From: an uncultured Paracoccaceae bacterium
Lineage (GTDB): Bacteria; Pseudomonadota; Alphaproteobacteria; Rhodobacterales; Rhodobacteraceae
Direction: 5' to 3'
Assembly (NCBI GenBank): GCA_947496605.1
Contig: CANMDF010000002.1
Span: 1 to 64,000 of the forward strand
Length of the DNA: 64,000 nucleotides
In this document: positions 54,134-62,856 of the stretch, one piece after another
Numbering within the stretch: the first letter of the stretch is position 1
Layout: each line of letters starts with the position of its first letter
Translations under genes and position numbers: made by a program
Notes under the pieces: generated by a model
Told to the model about the DNA's origin: nothing
What the model saw: only the letters and a program-made list of their open reading frames with translations
Database searches by the model: none

Positions 54134-54733
54134 ATGCGCACTGCCCTCATATGGGGTGCGCTTGGTCTTGCCGTTTTCATCCCCATCATTGCGGCGGCGA
54201 TGAGCCCGCTGCTGCAATGGCGCGGGCCCATCTACATCGCTGCTGGTTTCGCGGGTGTCGTGGGGATGGCGATCATGTTGGTGCAGCCACTGTTGGCGAT
54301 TGGCGCATTGCCGGGGCTATCAGCGCAAACCAGTCGCCGCGTGCACCGTTATGGCGGCATCGCCCTTGTTTTGGCGGTCGTGGGCCATGTGTTGGGTCTG
54401 TGGATCACCAGCCCGCCGGATGTGATTGATGTGCTTCTGTTCCGCTCGCCGACGCCATTTGCGATCTGGGGCGCACTTGCGATGTGGGCCGTTTTTGGGG
54501 CGGCATTGCTTGCTGCGAAACGCACGCGCCTGCCTTTGCGGGTTTGGCGTTGGGGGCACACGGGACTTGTGGCAATCGCCGTGATCGGGACTGTCGTACA
54601 TGCGCTGCAAATCATTGGCGCGATGGAGCAAGTGACTAAGACCCTGCTGTCGATCATGCTGATCGCAACGCTTCTGGTCGCGGTTATGCGGCGCAAGGTC
54701 TGGGCAATGGGCCTGCGATCCCGGCGCGACTGA
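54134..54733 (+). CDS. Ferric-reductase-like heme membrane protein
   Basis: 199 residues from the ATG at 54134. Six membrane segments with paired His in HRYGGIALVLAVVGHVLGLW and GHTGLVAIAVIGTVVHALQI, matching the b-heme ligand pattern of the ferric reductase-like transmembrane (FRD/MsrQ-like) family. No FAD or NADH domain, so electrons must come from another source. Four bases after the Tat-exported protein gene, so the two are probably a functional pair. Confidence 0.78.
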   Translation: MRTALIWGALGLAVFIPIIAAAMSPLLQWRGPIYIAAGFAGVVGMAIMLVQPLLAIGALPGLSAQTSRRVHRYGGIALVLAVVGHVLGLWITSPPDVIDVLLFRSPTPFAIWGALAMWAVFGAALLAAKRTRLPLRVWRWGHTGLVAIAVIGTVVHALQIIGAMEQVTKTLLSIMLIATLLVAVMRRKVWAMGLRSRRD

Positions 54734-54740
54734 TCTAAGC

Positions 54741-55760
54741 CTATCGGTTCATATCTTGATAAGTTGCGAGTAAGTCACCCGGCGCTTTGGTCGCATCATA
54801 CACGCCGCGTGCAATCGCGCGGCTGAGGCAGACAGCGCCTGCCGCTGCAATCATGCGGAACTGCGTTGGATCAATGGGCGTGCCTTCGCCGGTTGAGACC
54901 CCAAAGACCAGATCCCCGTCCAATGGCGTATGCGACGGCACAATTGCCCGCGCCATCCCGTCATGCGCGGTCACGGCGAGCCTGTGGCACTGCGTTTTTG
55001 TCAGTGGCGCATCCGTTGCAACAATCGCAATCGTTGTGTTCGCGCCTTCGGTGGCTTGCAGCATCATAGCCTGTTCCTTGCGGCTGGGTTCTGGACTGAC
55101 ATGGCCTGTTTTCATGTCTGGTCCTGCGCCGCCAAACTCTCCGTCCATCTCAAATGGCGCCGCCCAAAAATGTTTATCGCCCGGTGTGGTGACACTGCCC
55201 AAAGCGTTGACCACGACCAATGCGCCCACCGTTGTGCCATCGGTCAATACCATCGACGTTGACCCAAGCCCGCCTTTCTGCATGGCCGCCATCGCGCCAG
55301 TGCCTGCGCCTACAGTCCCGGTCGCGAATTGCTCGGACGCGTTTTGCAGCGCTTGCCGTCCCAGTGCGCGATAGGGGTTTTCGTCCCAGTTCTTGGCCCC
55401 GCCATTGATCAGGTCAAAGACGATCGCGCCGGGAACAATGGGGATGTTGATCGCGCCCAATTGAAACCCACGCCCCATCGCACGCAACCCATCCATCACG
55501 CCCGAACAGGCATCCAGCCCAAAAGCGGATCCACCCGACAGCACCAGCGCATCAACCTGTTCGACTGTCTTGTCAGGTGCAAGAAGATCGGTTTCTTTGG
55601 TTCCCGGCGCACCGCCCATCACATGCACGCTAGCCGTGAATGGTGTGTCACCGACCAACACAGTCGTACCTGTCTTGATGTCATCATCCTGTGCATTGCC
55701 GACCCGAAGGCCTGCAACATCCGTAATCAAATTACGCGGTCCTTTAGATACAGCGGCCAC
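54741..55760 (-). CDS. P1-family peptidase (DmpA/BapA type)
   Basis: 339 residues from a GTG that overlaps the SDR gene by 17 bases. The S58 aminopeptidase fold is indicated by NLITDVAGLRVGNAQ, VHVMGGAPGTKETDLL, LVLSGGSAFGLDACSGVMDG and TGTVGAGTGAMAAMQKGGLG. Members self-cleave into two chains and act as aminopeptidases or beta-peptidases. Here the substrate is unknown. Co-directional with the SDR gene. Confidence 0.88.
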   Translation of the reverse strand: MAAVSKGPRNLITDVAGLRVGNAQDDDIKTGTTVLVGDTPFTASVHVMGGAPGTKETDLLAPDKTVEQVDALVLSGGSAFGLDACSGVMDGLRAMGRGFQLGAINIPIVPGAIVFDLINGGAKNWDENPYRALGRQALQNASEQFATGTVGAGTGAMAAMQKGGLGSTSMVLTDGTTVGALVVVNALGSVTTPGDKHFWAAPFEMDGEFGGAGPDMKTGHVSPEPSRKEQAMMLQATEGANTTIAIVATDAPLTKTQCHRLAVTAHDGMARAIVPSHTPLDGDLVFGVSTGEGTPIDPTQFRMIAAAGAVCLSRAIARGVYDATKAPGDLLATYQDMNR

Positions 55761-56481
55761 CGTCCACCTCCATCGCGACGCCTGTCACCATGCTGGCCTC
55801 GTCCGAGCAAAGGAAACAGGCCGCGTTGCCCATATCTTCGGCTGTGGAAAAGCGACCGATGGGGATCGTCGACAGAAATTTGGCGCGGATTTCGGGTGTA
55901 TCCTCGCCCATGAATGATTTCAGTAGGGGCGTATCGCCCGCCACCGGGTTGATCGCGTTCACACGGATGCCGTTGGACGCAAGTTCTACAGCCATGGTTT
56001 TTGTCGCCGTGATCATCCATCCTTTGGAGGCGTTGTACCAGTTCAGGCGCGGTCGCGGTGAAACGCCCGCTGTGGAGGCGACGTTCAGGATGATGCCGCT
56101 GCCCTGCTCTTTGAAGTGTGGCACGAAGGCTTGTGCAGTCAGGAAAACGGATTTCATATTCACATTATAGACGCGGTCAAAGTCTTCCTCGGTTACGTCC
56201 TCCAACTGGTTGGGTAAATGCGTGATGCCTGCGTTGTTCACCAAGATATCAAGTGGCCCTTTTGAAAGTACGGTTTGGGCAAGCATAGACACTGATTTGC
56301 CGCTAGAGACGTCACAGGCGATGGCTGTACCGCCAATCTCGGTTGCTACTTCTTGGGCGCCGTCCAGGTTGATATCAACCACATAGACCTGCGCACCTTC
56401 TGCCGCAAATTTCCGCGCAATCCCCGCGCCAAAACCAGACCCGCCACCCGTTACAATGGCCGTTTTGCCCTTTAATCGCAT
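55744..56481 (-). CDS. Short-chain dehydrogenase/reductase
   Basis: 245 residues from the ATG at 56481, supported by AGGAGG seven bases upstream; the open frame extends to 56538. Classical SDR: TGGGSGFGAGIA (TGxxxGxG), DILVNNAGIT, catalytic Ser in NVASTAGVS and YNASKGW (YxxxK). A glucose-dehydrogenase/FabG-like enzyme with unknown substrate. The upstream frame runs into a GNAT remnant. Confidence 0.92.
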   Translation of the reverse strand: MRLKGKTAIVTGGGSGFGAGIARKFAAEGAQVYVVDINLDGAQEVATEIGGTAIACDVSSGKSVSMLAQTVLSKGPLDILVNNAGITHLPNQLEDVTEEDFDRVYNVNMKSVFLTAQAFVPHFKEQGSGIILNVASTAGVSPRPRLNWYNASKGWMITATKTMAVELASNGIRVNAINPVAGDTPLLKSFMGEDTPEIRAKFLSTIPIGRFSTAEDMGNAACFLCSDEASMVTGVAMEVDGGRCI

Positions 56482-56529
56482 GATGCCTCCTGCTGTTGAA
56501 AAGATGGTAGCAACCCTTGGATCACACCG

Positions 56530-56694
56530 CCATGCCAAAGGCAGCGTCAGATCGCTGTCTGCTTGAAGTCGGGTGGGTCATTGCTGGTCATTCTCGTCTG
56601 CAAACGACATGGGCGCAAAGGCATCGCGGGTCAGAACATGGATGGCCTTCGCGTCTTCATCGACGGCGGTCCAAATTGTGACGTCACGGATCAT
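56530..56694 (-). pseudogene. GNAT acetyltransferase N-terminal remnant
   Basis: The minus strand from the ATG at 56694 encodes MIRDVTIWTAVDEDAKAIHV, then LTRDAFAPMSFADENDQQ, then TGA at 56578-56580. The same frame continues as PTRLQADSDLTLPLA. This is the pattern of a GNAT N-terminus (first strand, helix 1, strand 2), but the acetyl-CoA-binding part is missing. The codon use looks like real coding sequence. Confidence 0.5.
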
Positions 56695-56738
56695 GCCTAA
56701 AAACCCTTGCCCGCCCGGAATGTTCCTGCCAGAACATC

Positions 56739-56881
56739 GCTATTCTCAGGGCGGGGTGAAATTCCCCACCGGCGGTATGTGGGAAACCCCACGAGCCCGC
56801 GAGCGCCTTCCAATTGGAAGGGTCAGCAGATCAGGTGAGATGCCTGAGCCGACGGTCATAGTCCGGATGAAAGAGAATGCG
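56739..56881 (+). ncRNA. FMN riboswitch (RFN element)
   Basis: All core blocks are present in order: AGGGCGGGGTGAAATTCCCC, ACCGGCGGTATG, AGCCCGCGAGCGCC, GGGTCAGCAGATCAGGTGAG, GCCGACGGTCATAGTCCGGA and TGAAAGAGAATG, with P1 formed by TATTCTC and GAGAATG. It lies 80 bases before ribH. The spacer contains a small hairpin near 56890-56906 and a CCTTGG that could pair with the ribosome-site region, so translational control is plausible. Confidence 0.95.
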
Positions 56882-56961
56882 GAGCGTTGTGTGCCTGTCA
56901 GGCGCATGGTGTCCCGTGTGATGCCTTGGGTGACGTGTCGGAACCAAAAGGAGATCACTTT

Positions 56962-57402
56962 ATGACACTTCCCCAGTTTGCATTCATCAAAGCGGGTTGG
57001 CACGCCGATATCGTGGATCGTGCGCTTGATGGATTCTTGAGTGAAATTCCCGCCGAGCAGGTCACCGTCTACGACGTTCCCGGCGCGTTCGAGATGCCGA
57101 TGCTGGCGCAAAAGCTGGCGTTGACGGGTCGCTTTGATGCGATCGCCTGTGCCGCGCTGGTCGTGGATGGCGGGATTTACCGGCATGATTTTGTAGCCAG
57201 TGCAGTGGTCGATGGCCTGATGCGTGTGGGGCTTGATACCCAAGTGCCTGTGCTGTCCGTCAGCCTGACGCCGCATCAGTTTCAAGAAACCGATCATCAT
57301 ATGGCGATCTTCCGCGATCATTTTGTGCAAAAGGGCAAAGAGGCAGCACAAGCGGCCAAAGCGCTGGTCGATATTGGCAGCGTAGAAACGCGTGCGGCGT
57401 AA
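56962..57402 (+). CDS. ribH: 6,7-Dimethyl-8-ribityllumazine synthase, type II
   Basis: 146 residues from the ATG at 56962 with AAAGGAG eight bases upstream. FIKAGWHADIVDRALDGF, VYDVPGAFEMPMLAQKLAL, CAALVVDGGIYRHDFVASAV and the late His-containing MAIFRDHFVQKGKEAA are typical. The shape resembles the decameric RibH2 of Brucella and rhizobia, which is also under an FMN riboswitch. It makes the riboflavin precursor. FMN would repress it through the riboswitch. Confidence 0.93.
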   Translation: MTLPQFAFIKAGWHADIVDRALDGFLSEIPAEQVTVYDVPGAFEMPMLAQKLALTGRFDAIACAALVVDGGIYRHDFVASAVVDGLMRVGLDTQVPVLSVSLTPHQFQETDHHMAIFRDHFVQKGKEAAQAAKALVDIGSVETRAA

Positions 57403-57770
57403 GAATTGGTTCCTCGCAGGGGTTTGATTGGGTCTGACGAAAGTTTCTCCAACTGATGCCGGTCAGGTTGACGGCGGCGAATATGATCGCAAACTTCAAG
57501 CAGGTGGTAAAGGACGGTGATCTGCGGCTGTGTGCGTGACTGACCCGTGTTTCACCGGATTTCCCGAACTATATGCGATGTGGTGTTGATAACCGGCGTT
57601 TCCTGCCGGCAATGTCCACACGACATGCAGGGATCAGGCAGCATGACCATTGCATCAATCTTGCAGGGCTGCTCTTTTCGCATCGATCCTACCTTCCGTC
57701 ACGCCAATTATTTTCCCTAGAAAGCAGCCCATGTGACTGTTAGTTACCTGCCACCGAGAGGGAGCCTGAC
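57403..57770 (+). other. Intergenic region with HlyC remnant and long-range inverted repeat
   Basis: No intact gene. It holds the acyltransferase fragment at 57468-57539. Near its end GGGCTGCT (57666-57673) pairs with AGCAGCCC (57723-57730), with AAA/TTT extending the stem, 40 bases before panB; this may be part of the panB leader. A small CCGGC/GCCGG hairpin lies near 57594-57610. Confidence 0.5.
57468..57539 (+). pseudogene. HlyC-like acyltransferase fragment, copy 1
   Basis: Encodes AANMIANFKQVVKDGDLRL then a stop. It matches the fragment at 61720-61785 at about 55 of 66 bases and the same protein stretch (TANVIANFKQVVKDGDLRLH). No flanking coding sense is left, so it is a relic of the same gene type. 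Confidence 0.6.
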
Positions 57771-58598
57771 ATGAGTGCCACCGCAAAAAAACGCAGCCCA
57801 ATGCCCGATGATATCCGTGCAGCCAAAGGTGGTACGCCGCTGGTCAGCCTGACCGCCTATACCACGCCCATGGCGCAGATGATGGATGAACATTGCGACT
57901 TTGTGCTGGTGGGTGACAGTGTCGGGATGGTGCTGCACGGGCTGCCCTCGACCCTTGGGGTGACGATGGAGATGATGATCTTGCATGGGCAGGCCGTTGC
58001 ACGCGGGCTGACCTCTGCGATGATGGTCATCGACATGCCTTTTGGGTCCTACGAGGAAAGCCGCGAACAAGCGTTTCGCAATGCTGCCCGGCTGATGGCT
58101 GAGACGGGCGCGGGTGCAGTGAAGCTGGAGGGTGGTGTCGCAATGGCCGATACCATCGCGTTCCTGGTCGCCCGCGGAATTCCGGTCATGGCCCATATCG
58201 GGCTGACGCCGCAGTCGATTAACACGCTGGGCGGCTATAAAGTGCAGGGCCGTGGTGCGGCGCGAGATGCGGCTTTGGCTGATGCGGATGCAGTGGCGCA
58301 GGCAGGCGCCTTTGCCGTGGTGTTGGAGAAGGTGCCGCAAACGCTGGCTGATGAGATCACCGCACGCATTGCGATCCCGACGATTGGGATTGGGGCAAGT
58401 GCAGGGTGTGACGGGCAGATATTGGTCGTAGACGACATGTTGGGCCTGTTCACCGCGTTCAAAGCGAAGTTCGTGAAACGCTACGCCCATCTGGGCGATG
58501 ATGGCGCGGCGGCGATTGCAGCCTATGCCGCCGATGTGCGGGCGCGGGTGTTTCCGGGCGCAGAGCATGTCTTTGCAGATAAGGCCCCATCGAAATGA
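57771..58598 (+). CDS. panB: 3-Methyl-2-oxobutanoate hydroxymethyltransferase
   Basis: 275 residues. Barrel enzyme making ketopantoate from ketoisovalerate with methylene-tetrahydrofolate. Motifs: [40 protein letters not shown] (Mg ligands), [35 protein letters not shown] and [20 protein letters not shown]. Stop overlaps the panC start (ATGA). Confidence 0.95.
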   Translation: MSATAKKRSPMPDDIRAAKGGTPLVSLTAYTTPMAQMMDEHCDFVLVGDSVGMVLHGLPSTLGVTMEMMILHGQAVARGLTSAMMVIDMPFGSYEESREQAFRNAARLMAETGAGAVKLEGGVAMADTIAFLVARGIPVMAHIGLTPQSINTLGGYKVQGRGAARDAALADADAVAQAGAFAVVLEKVPQTLADEITARIAIPTIGIGASAGCDGQILVVDDMLGLFTAFKAKFVKRYAHLGDDGAAAIAAYAADVRARVFPGAEHVFADKAPSK

Positions 58599-59437
58599 TC
58601 GCACCTATTGAACGCACCCTCGCAGGGTTGCGCCAGCAGACAGCGCTTTGGCGCAAAGCAAATGAGACGATTGGCGTTGTCCCTACAATGGGTGCGCTGC
58701 ATCAGGGGCATTTGTCGCTGGCCCGTGCGGCGCGGGACAAATGCGACCGGGTGATTGTGACGATTTTTGTGAACCCCAAGCAGTTCAATGATCCTGATGA
58801 CCTCAAAAACTATCCCCGGACCGAAAATGAGGATGCACGTAAGCTTGAGTCCATTGGCGTGGATTTGATCTATGTGCCCGCGCCTGATCAGATTTACCCC
58901 GACGGGTTTGCGACGACTGTGTCGGTCTCGGGTCTAACGGATATGCTGTGCGGTGAAAGCCGCCCGGGGCATTTTGACGGCGTCGCAACTGTGGTGTCGA
59001 AACTGTTCACCCAGACGTCCGCTGATTTCGCGTTCTTTGGAGAAAAGGACTACCAGCAACTACAGATTGTGCGCCGGATGGCCCGCGATTTGGATATTCC
59101 GGTTGAGGTGATCGGCTGCCCCACGATCCGTGAAGAAGATGGGTTGGCAATGTCTTCGCGCAATCTGTTGTTGTCGGATCGGTCGCGGGTCTACGCGCCG
59201 GTCTTGGCCGAAGTCATGGAAGAAATGCGTGAACAGCTACAAGCAGGAGGTAGCATGGCTGATTTGCTGCCAGATGCCACAGCACGGATCATGGCGGCCG
59301 GATTTAACGACATCGACTATCTGGAATTACGCGATGGTGGCGATCTATCCTTGCTTGACCAGACAAAACCTGACGCGCGGCTATTTGCGGCTGCCTGGCT
59401 TGCCGGTGTGCGATTGATTGACAATATCGCGGTCTAA
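58595..59437 (+). CDS. panC: Pantoate-beta-alanine ligase
   Basis: 280 residues. ATP-dependent joining of pantoate and beta-alanine. [17 protein letters not shown] carries the HxGH nucleotide motif, then [43 protein letters not shown] and [12 protein letters not shown] (KMSKS-like). Its beta-alanine can come from the pyrimidine pathway encoded 10 kb upstream. No panD is seen in the window. Confidence 0.95.
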   Translation: MIAPIERTLAGLRQQTALWRKANETIGVVPTMGALHQGHLSLARAARDKCDRVIVTIFVNPKQFNDPDDLKNYPRTENEDARKLESIGVDLIYVPAPDQIYPDGFATTVSVSGLTDMLCGESRPGHFDGVATVVSKLFTQTSADFAFFGEKDYQQLQIVRRMARDLDIPVEVIGCPTIREEDGLAMSSRNLLLSDRSRVYAPVLAEVMEEMREQLQAGGSMADLLPDATARIMAAGFNDIDYLELRDGGDLSLLDQTKPDARLFAAAWLAGVRLIDNIAV

Positions 59438-59789
59438 GCGGCGCTGCACTGAGTGGGCAGGGCTTCCCAACGTCATGCATGCGCAGACGCTGGGAAACTG
59501 CCACCCATGTCGACAATCTCACGCATAATCAAACTTACTCTTTGACCATGCCGGCACAGGATAGAATGTTGAATAAATTTACCGTCTAAAGGCATAACTT
59601 CGACGCTGGATGATGTGAAGATAATGTCTTCTCCGGGGCGTCAGACCACTCACGTAATGGCGCCCAACTTAGTGGCGTGATGTGTCATGCAACAATCACC
59701 CGAATGGGTGAAATCACACAGTTTGTGATCTAATTCTGACTTTGGTTGCTTGTCTGCAACGCCCAATGAATGCAACTACTTTGGAACTG
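59438..59789. other. Intergenic region without recognised gene
   Basis: 352 bases between the convergent panC and LuxR-type genes. TTCCCAACGTC (59464-59474) pairs with GACGCTGGGAA (59486-59496), one mismatch, 11-base loop: a possible panC terminator without T-run. Nothing else was recognised. Confidence 0.5.
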
Positions 59790-61370
59790 TTAGTTGGCGT
59801 CCATCGTGTCCAAGATAAGAGGGAGAGCGGCAGAGACATATGGCAGATAGGAATCGATCCGATAGATTGGTGCGCCAATGCGCTGTGCAAACTCATCCAA
59901 ATGGCCGGGCGATTTGATCATAGAGTTGCCACAATGGATCAGGGCTGCCCGTGGGCGCAGGTTGGAATTCTCAGCCGCAAAGGCCCAATCATGGGCCGAA
60001 TAGCTGGCATCGCGCCACATCCCTTCGGCTTTGTGCACCATCAGGTCTTTGAAATTCAGATCGTCTGCGCGAATGCCATCTGCATCTTCAAATTTGCCAA
60101 GTTCGACACCAATCAGCGGATGTACCCCCGCGTATCTGTCTTCCATCTGTTCCAGTTGACGCATCGCTAGCCCCAGCATGAATTTGACAGTCTTCGGCGC
60201 GTAGAGACATGCAAGACCAAATGTCTTCATCTTACCTGAAAAGCCTGCGATCACTTTGCGCGACAGGATGGGTGGGACAACTTCGAGCCCCATGATCATC
60301 TTGACACGTTCAGGGTGCTGCAGCGCGATAGGATACCCGACGGCAAACCCATCAGCGGCACCAAAGATTGAAAAAGTTTCAATTTGCTCGTGGTTCACAA
60401 CGGCCATCACATCGTCGACGTGATCCTGCAGCAGTGCGTTATTTTCTTTGAAGTTGATCGACGAAGGGCCGCGGCCAGCGCGACTGATCCGAACCACACG
60501 CCACCCCCGGTTTTTGGCCAACTGACGCGCCTTTTCGGGCCAATGCCGCCCTTGCGTCATACCATGAAGGTAGACCAGCGTTTTATCTGAAGCTGGCCCA
60601 TCAATTTCATAGATCAGTGTGCGTCCATCCGGGCGGCGCAACCTGCCGACTTTGGCATTATCTGCCGCGGCGACTTTGGGTTGTTGTCGTGGTATCAAGT
60701 TTGCAGCTTGATGTGCCATCCTCAGGATATCGGTCTGAGAGCTGACCCCGAGTTTGTTGGTAAGGGTCTTCACCTGGCTGCGTGTGGTTTCCCAAGACTT
60801 GCCTAGTCGATCCGCAATTTCACGCAGTGTGCCGCCTGACAGGAGCTCTTGTATCAAGGTGAATTCGGCATTGGTCAGATCAAAGCTATCAGCGACAAAC
60901 TTTGAGATATGTTGCTGAAAAGCAGAGCCTGTGCGGCTGGCCAGAAACCCGTTACTGCCCGGTTCGCGTGTCAGAATAGCCAATTCAGTCGACTGGTCTT
61001 CAAAGACACGCAACAACAAGCCGTTTGTGTCCGTTTCCGAGGCAAGCCAACCTTTGAGCTTTGACAGGTCCTCAGACGAGACCTGATCGCGCAACGCCGC
61101 CTCGACCGCCGCACCGTCAGCATAGAATGTTGGAGCTGGGGCATCTCGATCGCTCAGCGACTGATACTCTGACGCCGTGATTTCCCCAAGCAGCCGCCAT
61201 GCCTGCTCTGCATGATAGTCGAGTTTCGGGGAAACGATGGCGCCGTCTTCGTCGTCCAGCCACGAGGTCAGCATTTCCATCAAGGTATCAAGCTGACTTG
61301 GGTCTGTCAGGCATTCGTAGAAAGAAAGGAGAACGGCCCCTAAGTCGGGGTTCGTTTGCGAAACGTCCAT
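59790..61370 (-). CDS. LuxR-type DNA-binding protein fused to an alpha/beta-hydrolase lacking catalytic Ser and His
   Basis: 526 residues from the ATG at 61370; the frame extends to a TTG at 61469 but that part looks like leader. Residues 1 to about 155 are an unassigned input region. A LuxR/GerE helix-turn-helix follows (about 163-217: LTNAEFTLIQELLSGGTLRE, IADRLGKSWETTRSQVKTLT, NKLGVSSQTDILR). A complete alpha/beta-hydrolase fold occupies about 245-526 (LVYLHGMTQG oxyanion loop, RVVRISRAGRGPS). The nucleophile elbow reads GAADG at 337-341 where active enzymes have GxSxG. The late His loop reads SYLPYVSAALP without His. It is probably a ligand-sensing transcription factor using a dead hydrolase as receptor (inference). 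Confidence 0.85.
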   Translation of the reverse strand: MDVSQTNPDLGAVLLSFYECLTDPSQLDTLMEMLTSWLDDEDGAIVSPKLDYHAEQAWRLLGEITASEYQSLSDRDAPAPTFYADGAAVEAALRDQVSSEDLSKLKGWLASETDTNGLLLRVFEDQSTELAILTREPGSNGFLASRTGSAFQQHISKFVADSFDLTNAEFTLIQELLSGGTLREIADRLGKSWETTRSQVKTLTNKLGVSSQTDILRMAHQAANLIPRQQPKVAAADNAKVGRLRRPDGRTLIYEIDGPASDKTLVYLHGMTQGRHWPEKARQLAKNRGWRVVRISRAGRGPSSINFKENNALLQDHVDDVMAVVNHEQIETFSIFGAADGFAVGYPIALQHPERVKMIMGLEVVPPILSRKVIAGFSGKMKTFGLACLYAPKTVKFMLGLAMRQLEQMEDRYAGVHPLIGVELGKFEDADGIRADDLNFKDLMVHKAEGMWRDASYSAHDWAFAAENSNLRPRAALIHCGNSMIKSPGHLDEFAQRIGAPIYRIDSYLPYVSAALPLILDTMDAN

Positions 61371-61596
61371 TTGGGCCTTTGTCTTATGGCTGTCCTCTTG
61401 GCTTAGACGGCGACGCCCTGAACTGTCAACGATGATACGCAACTGTGACTGATGCTGGGCGTCTGCCAATGGTCAGATTGTTGATAATAGGAAATCCCTG
61501 TCCTGAGTGCACAATGGGACAAGCGCCAACAGGCGAAAATGGGGCGTCGTGCAAGCTTTGCTGGCGATCTGTGCCGAGAGCCGATACGTCTTGGGC

Positions 61597-61857
61597 ATGA
61601 TGAATCGACAAACCACGATGGCGATGATGGCTTTGCCGCGCTACCGGCATCAAAGACACTTGGATCAGTGGCAGTCGGGCGACATCAACTGGCTGCTGGA
61701 CGTGATCGCACCAAACCAAAAGACGACGGCAAATGTGATCGCGAACTTCAAGCAAGTGGTGAAGGACGGCGATCTGCGGCTGCATCCGATTGTGACAAAG
61801 CTGGTGGATGCGGAGACGTTGGAGAAGATGGGAGCGAGTAGGGTGGATGCAAAATGA
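61597..61857 (+). pseudogene. HlyC-like toxin-activating acyltransferase, internally deleted
   Basis: 86 residues from the ATG at 61597 (frame open from 61507). MMNRQTTMAMMALPRYRHQR looks like the family N-terminal part, and WQSGDINWLLDVIAP fits the HlyC pattern W-x-SGD-x2-W-x2-D-x-IAP of the C-terminal half. The middle of the fold, about 60 residues including the usual catalytic His region, seems absent at the HLDQW/QSGD junction. The C-terminus VIANFKQVVKDGDLRLHPIV is intact. Full-length members are about 150-170 residues. No RTX toxin gene is near. Confidence 0.55.
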
Positions 61858-62823
61858 TCCCGAAGCATTATTTTTGGATGTCAGTTTTTGTTTTGATTGC
61901 ATTTCAGCTGTCCAACATCATTGCCGATGAGCAACCCGAAAAAGATGATAATTTTGTGAATGTTGAGGGCGCCGAATTAGCTGCTCATTTCTGGGAGCAG
62001 CGTCAACGAGATTGGGAAAGACTTTGTAGCACTTATGAATGCGATGAACTTCCAGAAGGGTATCACACGATAGAACTTGAGGATCGGCGTTTTTATTTCC
62101 CGCTTCGTCGATATACTTATCAAGGTGACCGATCAGATGCCGAAAGCTCTGTCGAGTTAGTGCGTTTTGCGTTTGGTGATTATGACCAAGATCAGCGCTT
62201 GCTAAGAAGCTTTTTCGTCCGCCAGTTCGGCTGATCGTTGGGTCCCTATCCACGATTGTTGTGATGAGTTATTTGCTTGGTTCGATATTGATGTCGCAAG
62301 TTTACCTGGTCATCAAAGCGAAGTCCTTTACCTTTCGCCGCCAACACCTATCCATTCTTCAACAAGTTACGATAGCCGGTCTGTTTACTTTTTGCTTAAT
62401 GCAAGGTTGCCTGAGCAGGGGGAAGAAATCGCTCCGACAGATATTCCCAACAATCAAGTTATGCCGATTAGCGACACCCTGTCTATTTGGACAGCAGGTC
62501 CAGACGATGGCTCAATCATAGAGCTTTTTTCGAGCAAGCAATTGGTGGCTGACCGATTTGTTCACATTAGTTGTAGCGGGTACTGCAGATTTAGTTCGTT
62601 ACGTAAAGCTGCTGATGCAGATGGCGCGACGCCGCTCATGGATTTTCGCCATGCTTACCGTGGGTCGGGTAGCTGGACGCAATCATGTCAGACGAGCTGG
62701 ATGCGCGAAGGCTCTCTTTGCCCAGAAATGTCATCACTTTTTGAGCAATATGTTAATTATCTCGAAGCCATTGACCAAATGATTGTGTTGTCAAAACTGC
62801 CAAAGCCAATTCTTGTAGAGTAG
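61854..62823 (+). pseudogene. Frameshifted gene of unknown function, low GC
   Basis: The first frame (61854-62234, 126 residues) begins with a signal peptide or anchor (MIPKHYFWMSVFVLIAFQLS) and ends soon after LLRSFFVRQ. The next frame is open from 62206 to 62823 and continues the sense with ADRWVPIHDCCDELFAWFDI, then SLPGHQSEVLYLSPPTP, ISDTLSIWTAGPDDGSIIEL, FVHISCSGYCRFSSLRKA and WMREGSLCPEMSSLF. Removing one T from the T5 run at 62211-62215 joins both into about 322 residues. The base composition is clearly more A/T-rich than its neighbours, suggesting transfer. The product is unknown. A sequencing error or programmed shift are alternatives to decay. Confidence 0.6.
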
Positions 62824-62828
62824 CAAGC

Positions 62829-62856
62829 CGTAGGTCGGGGTGGGCCCCGACCTACG
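62829..62856. terminator. Bidirectional hairpin between convergent genes
   Basis: CGTAGGTCGGGG at 62829-62840 pairs perfectly with CCCCGACCTACG at 62845-62856 around TGGG: a 12-base stem. It lies six bases after one stop and includes the stop codon of the M20 gene. It is a likely terminator for both, or a REP-like element. Confidence 0.75.

Noticed and set aside
61371-61469. N-terminal extension of the LuxR/hydrolase protein to the TTG at 61469
   Set aside because: The extension has no ribosome site and a disordered, Gln/Arg/Ser-rich sense unlike the rest; the ATG at 61370 fits better.
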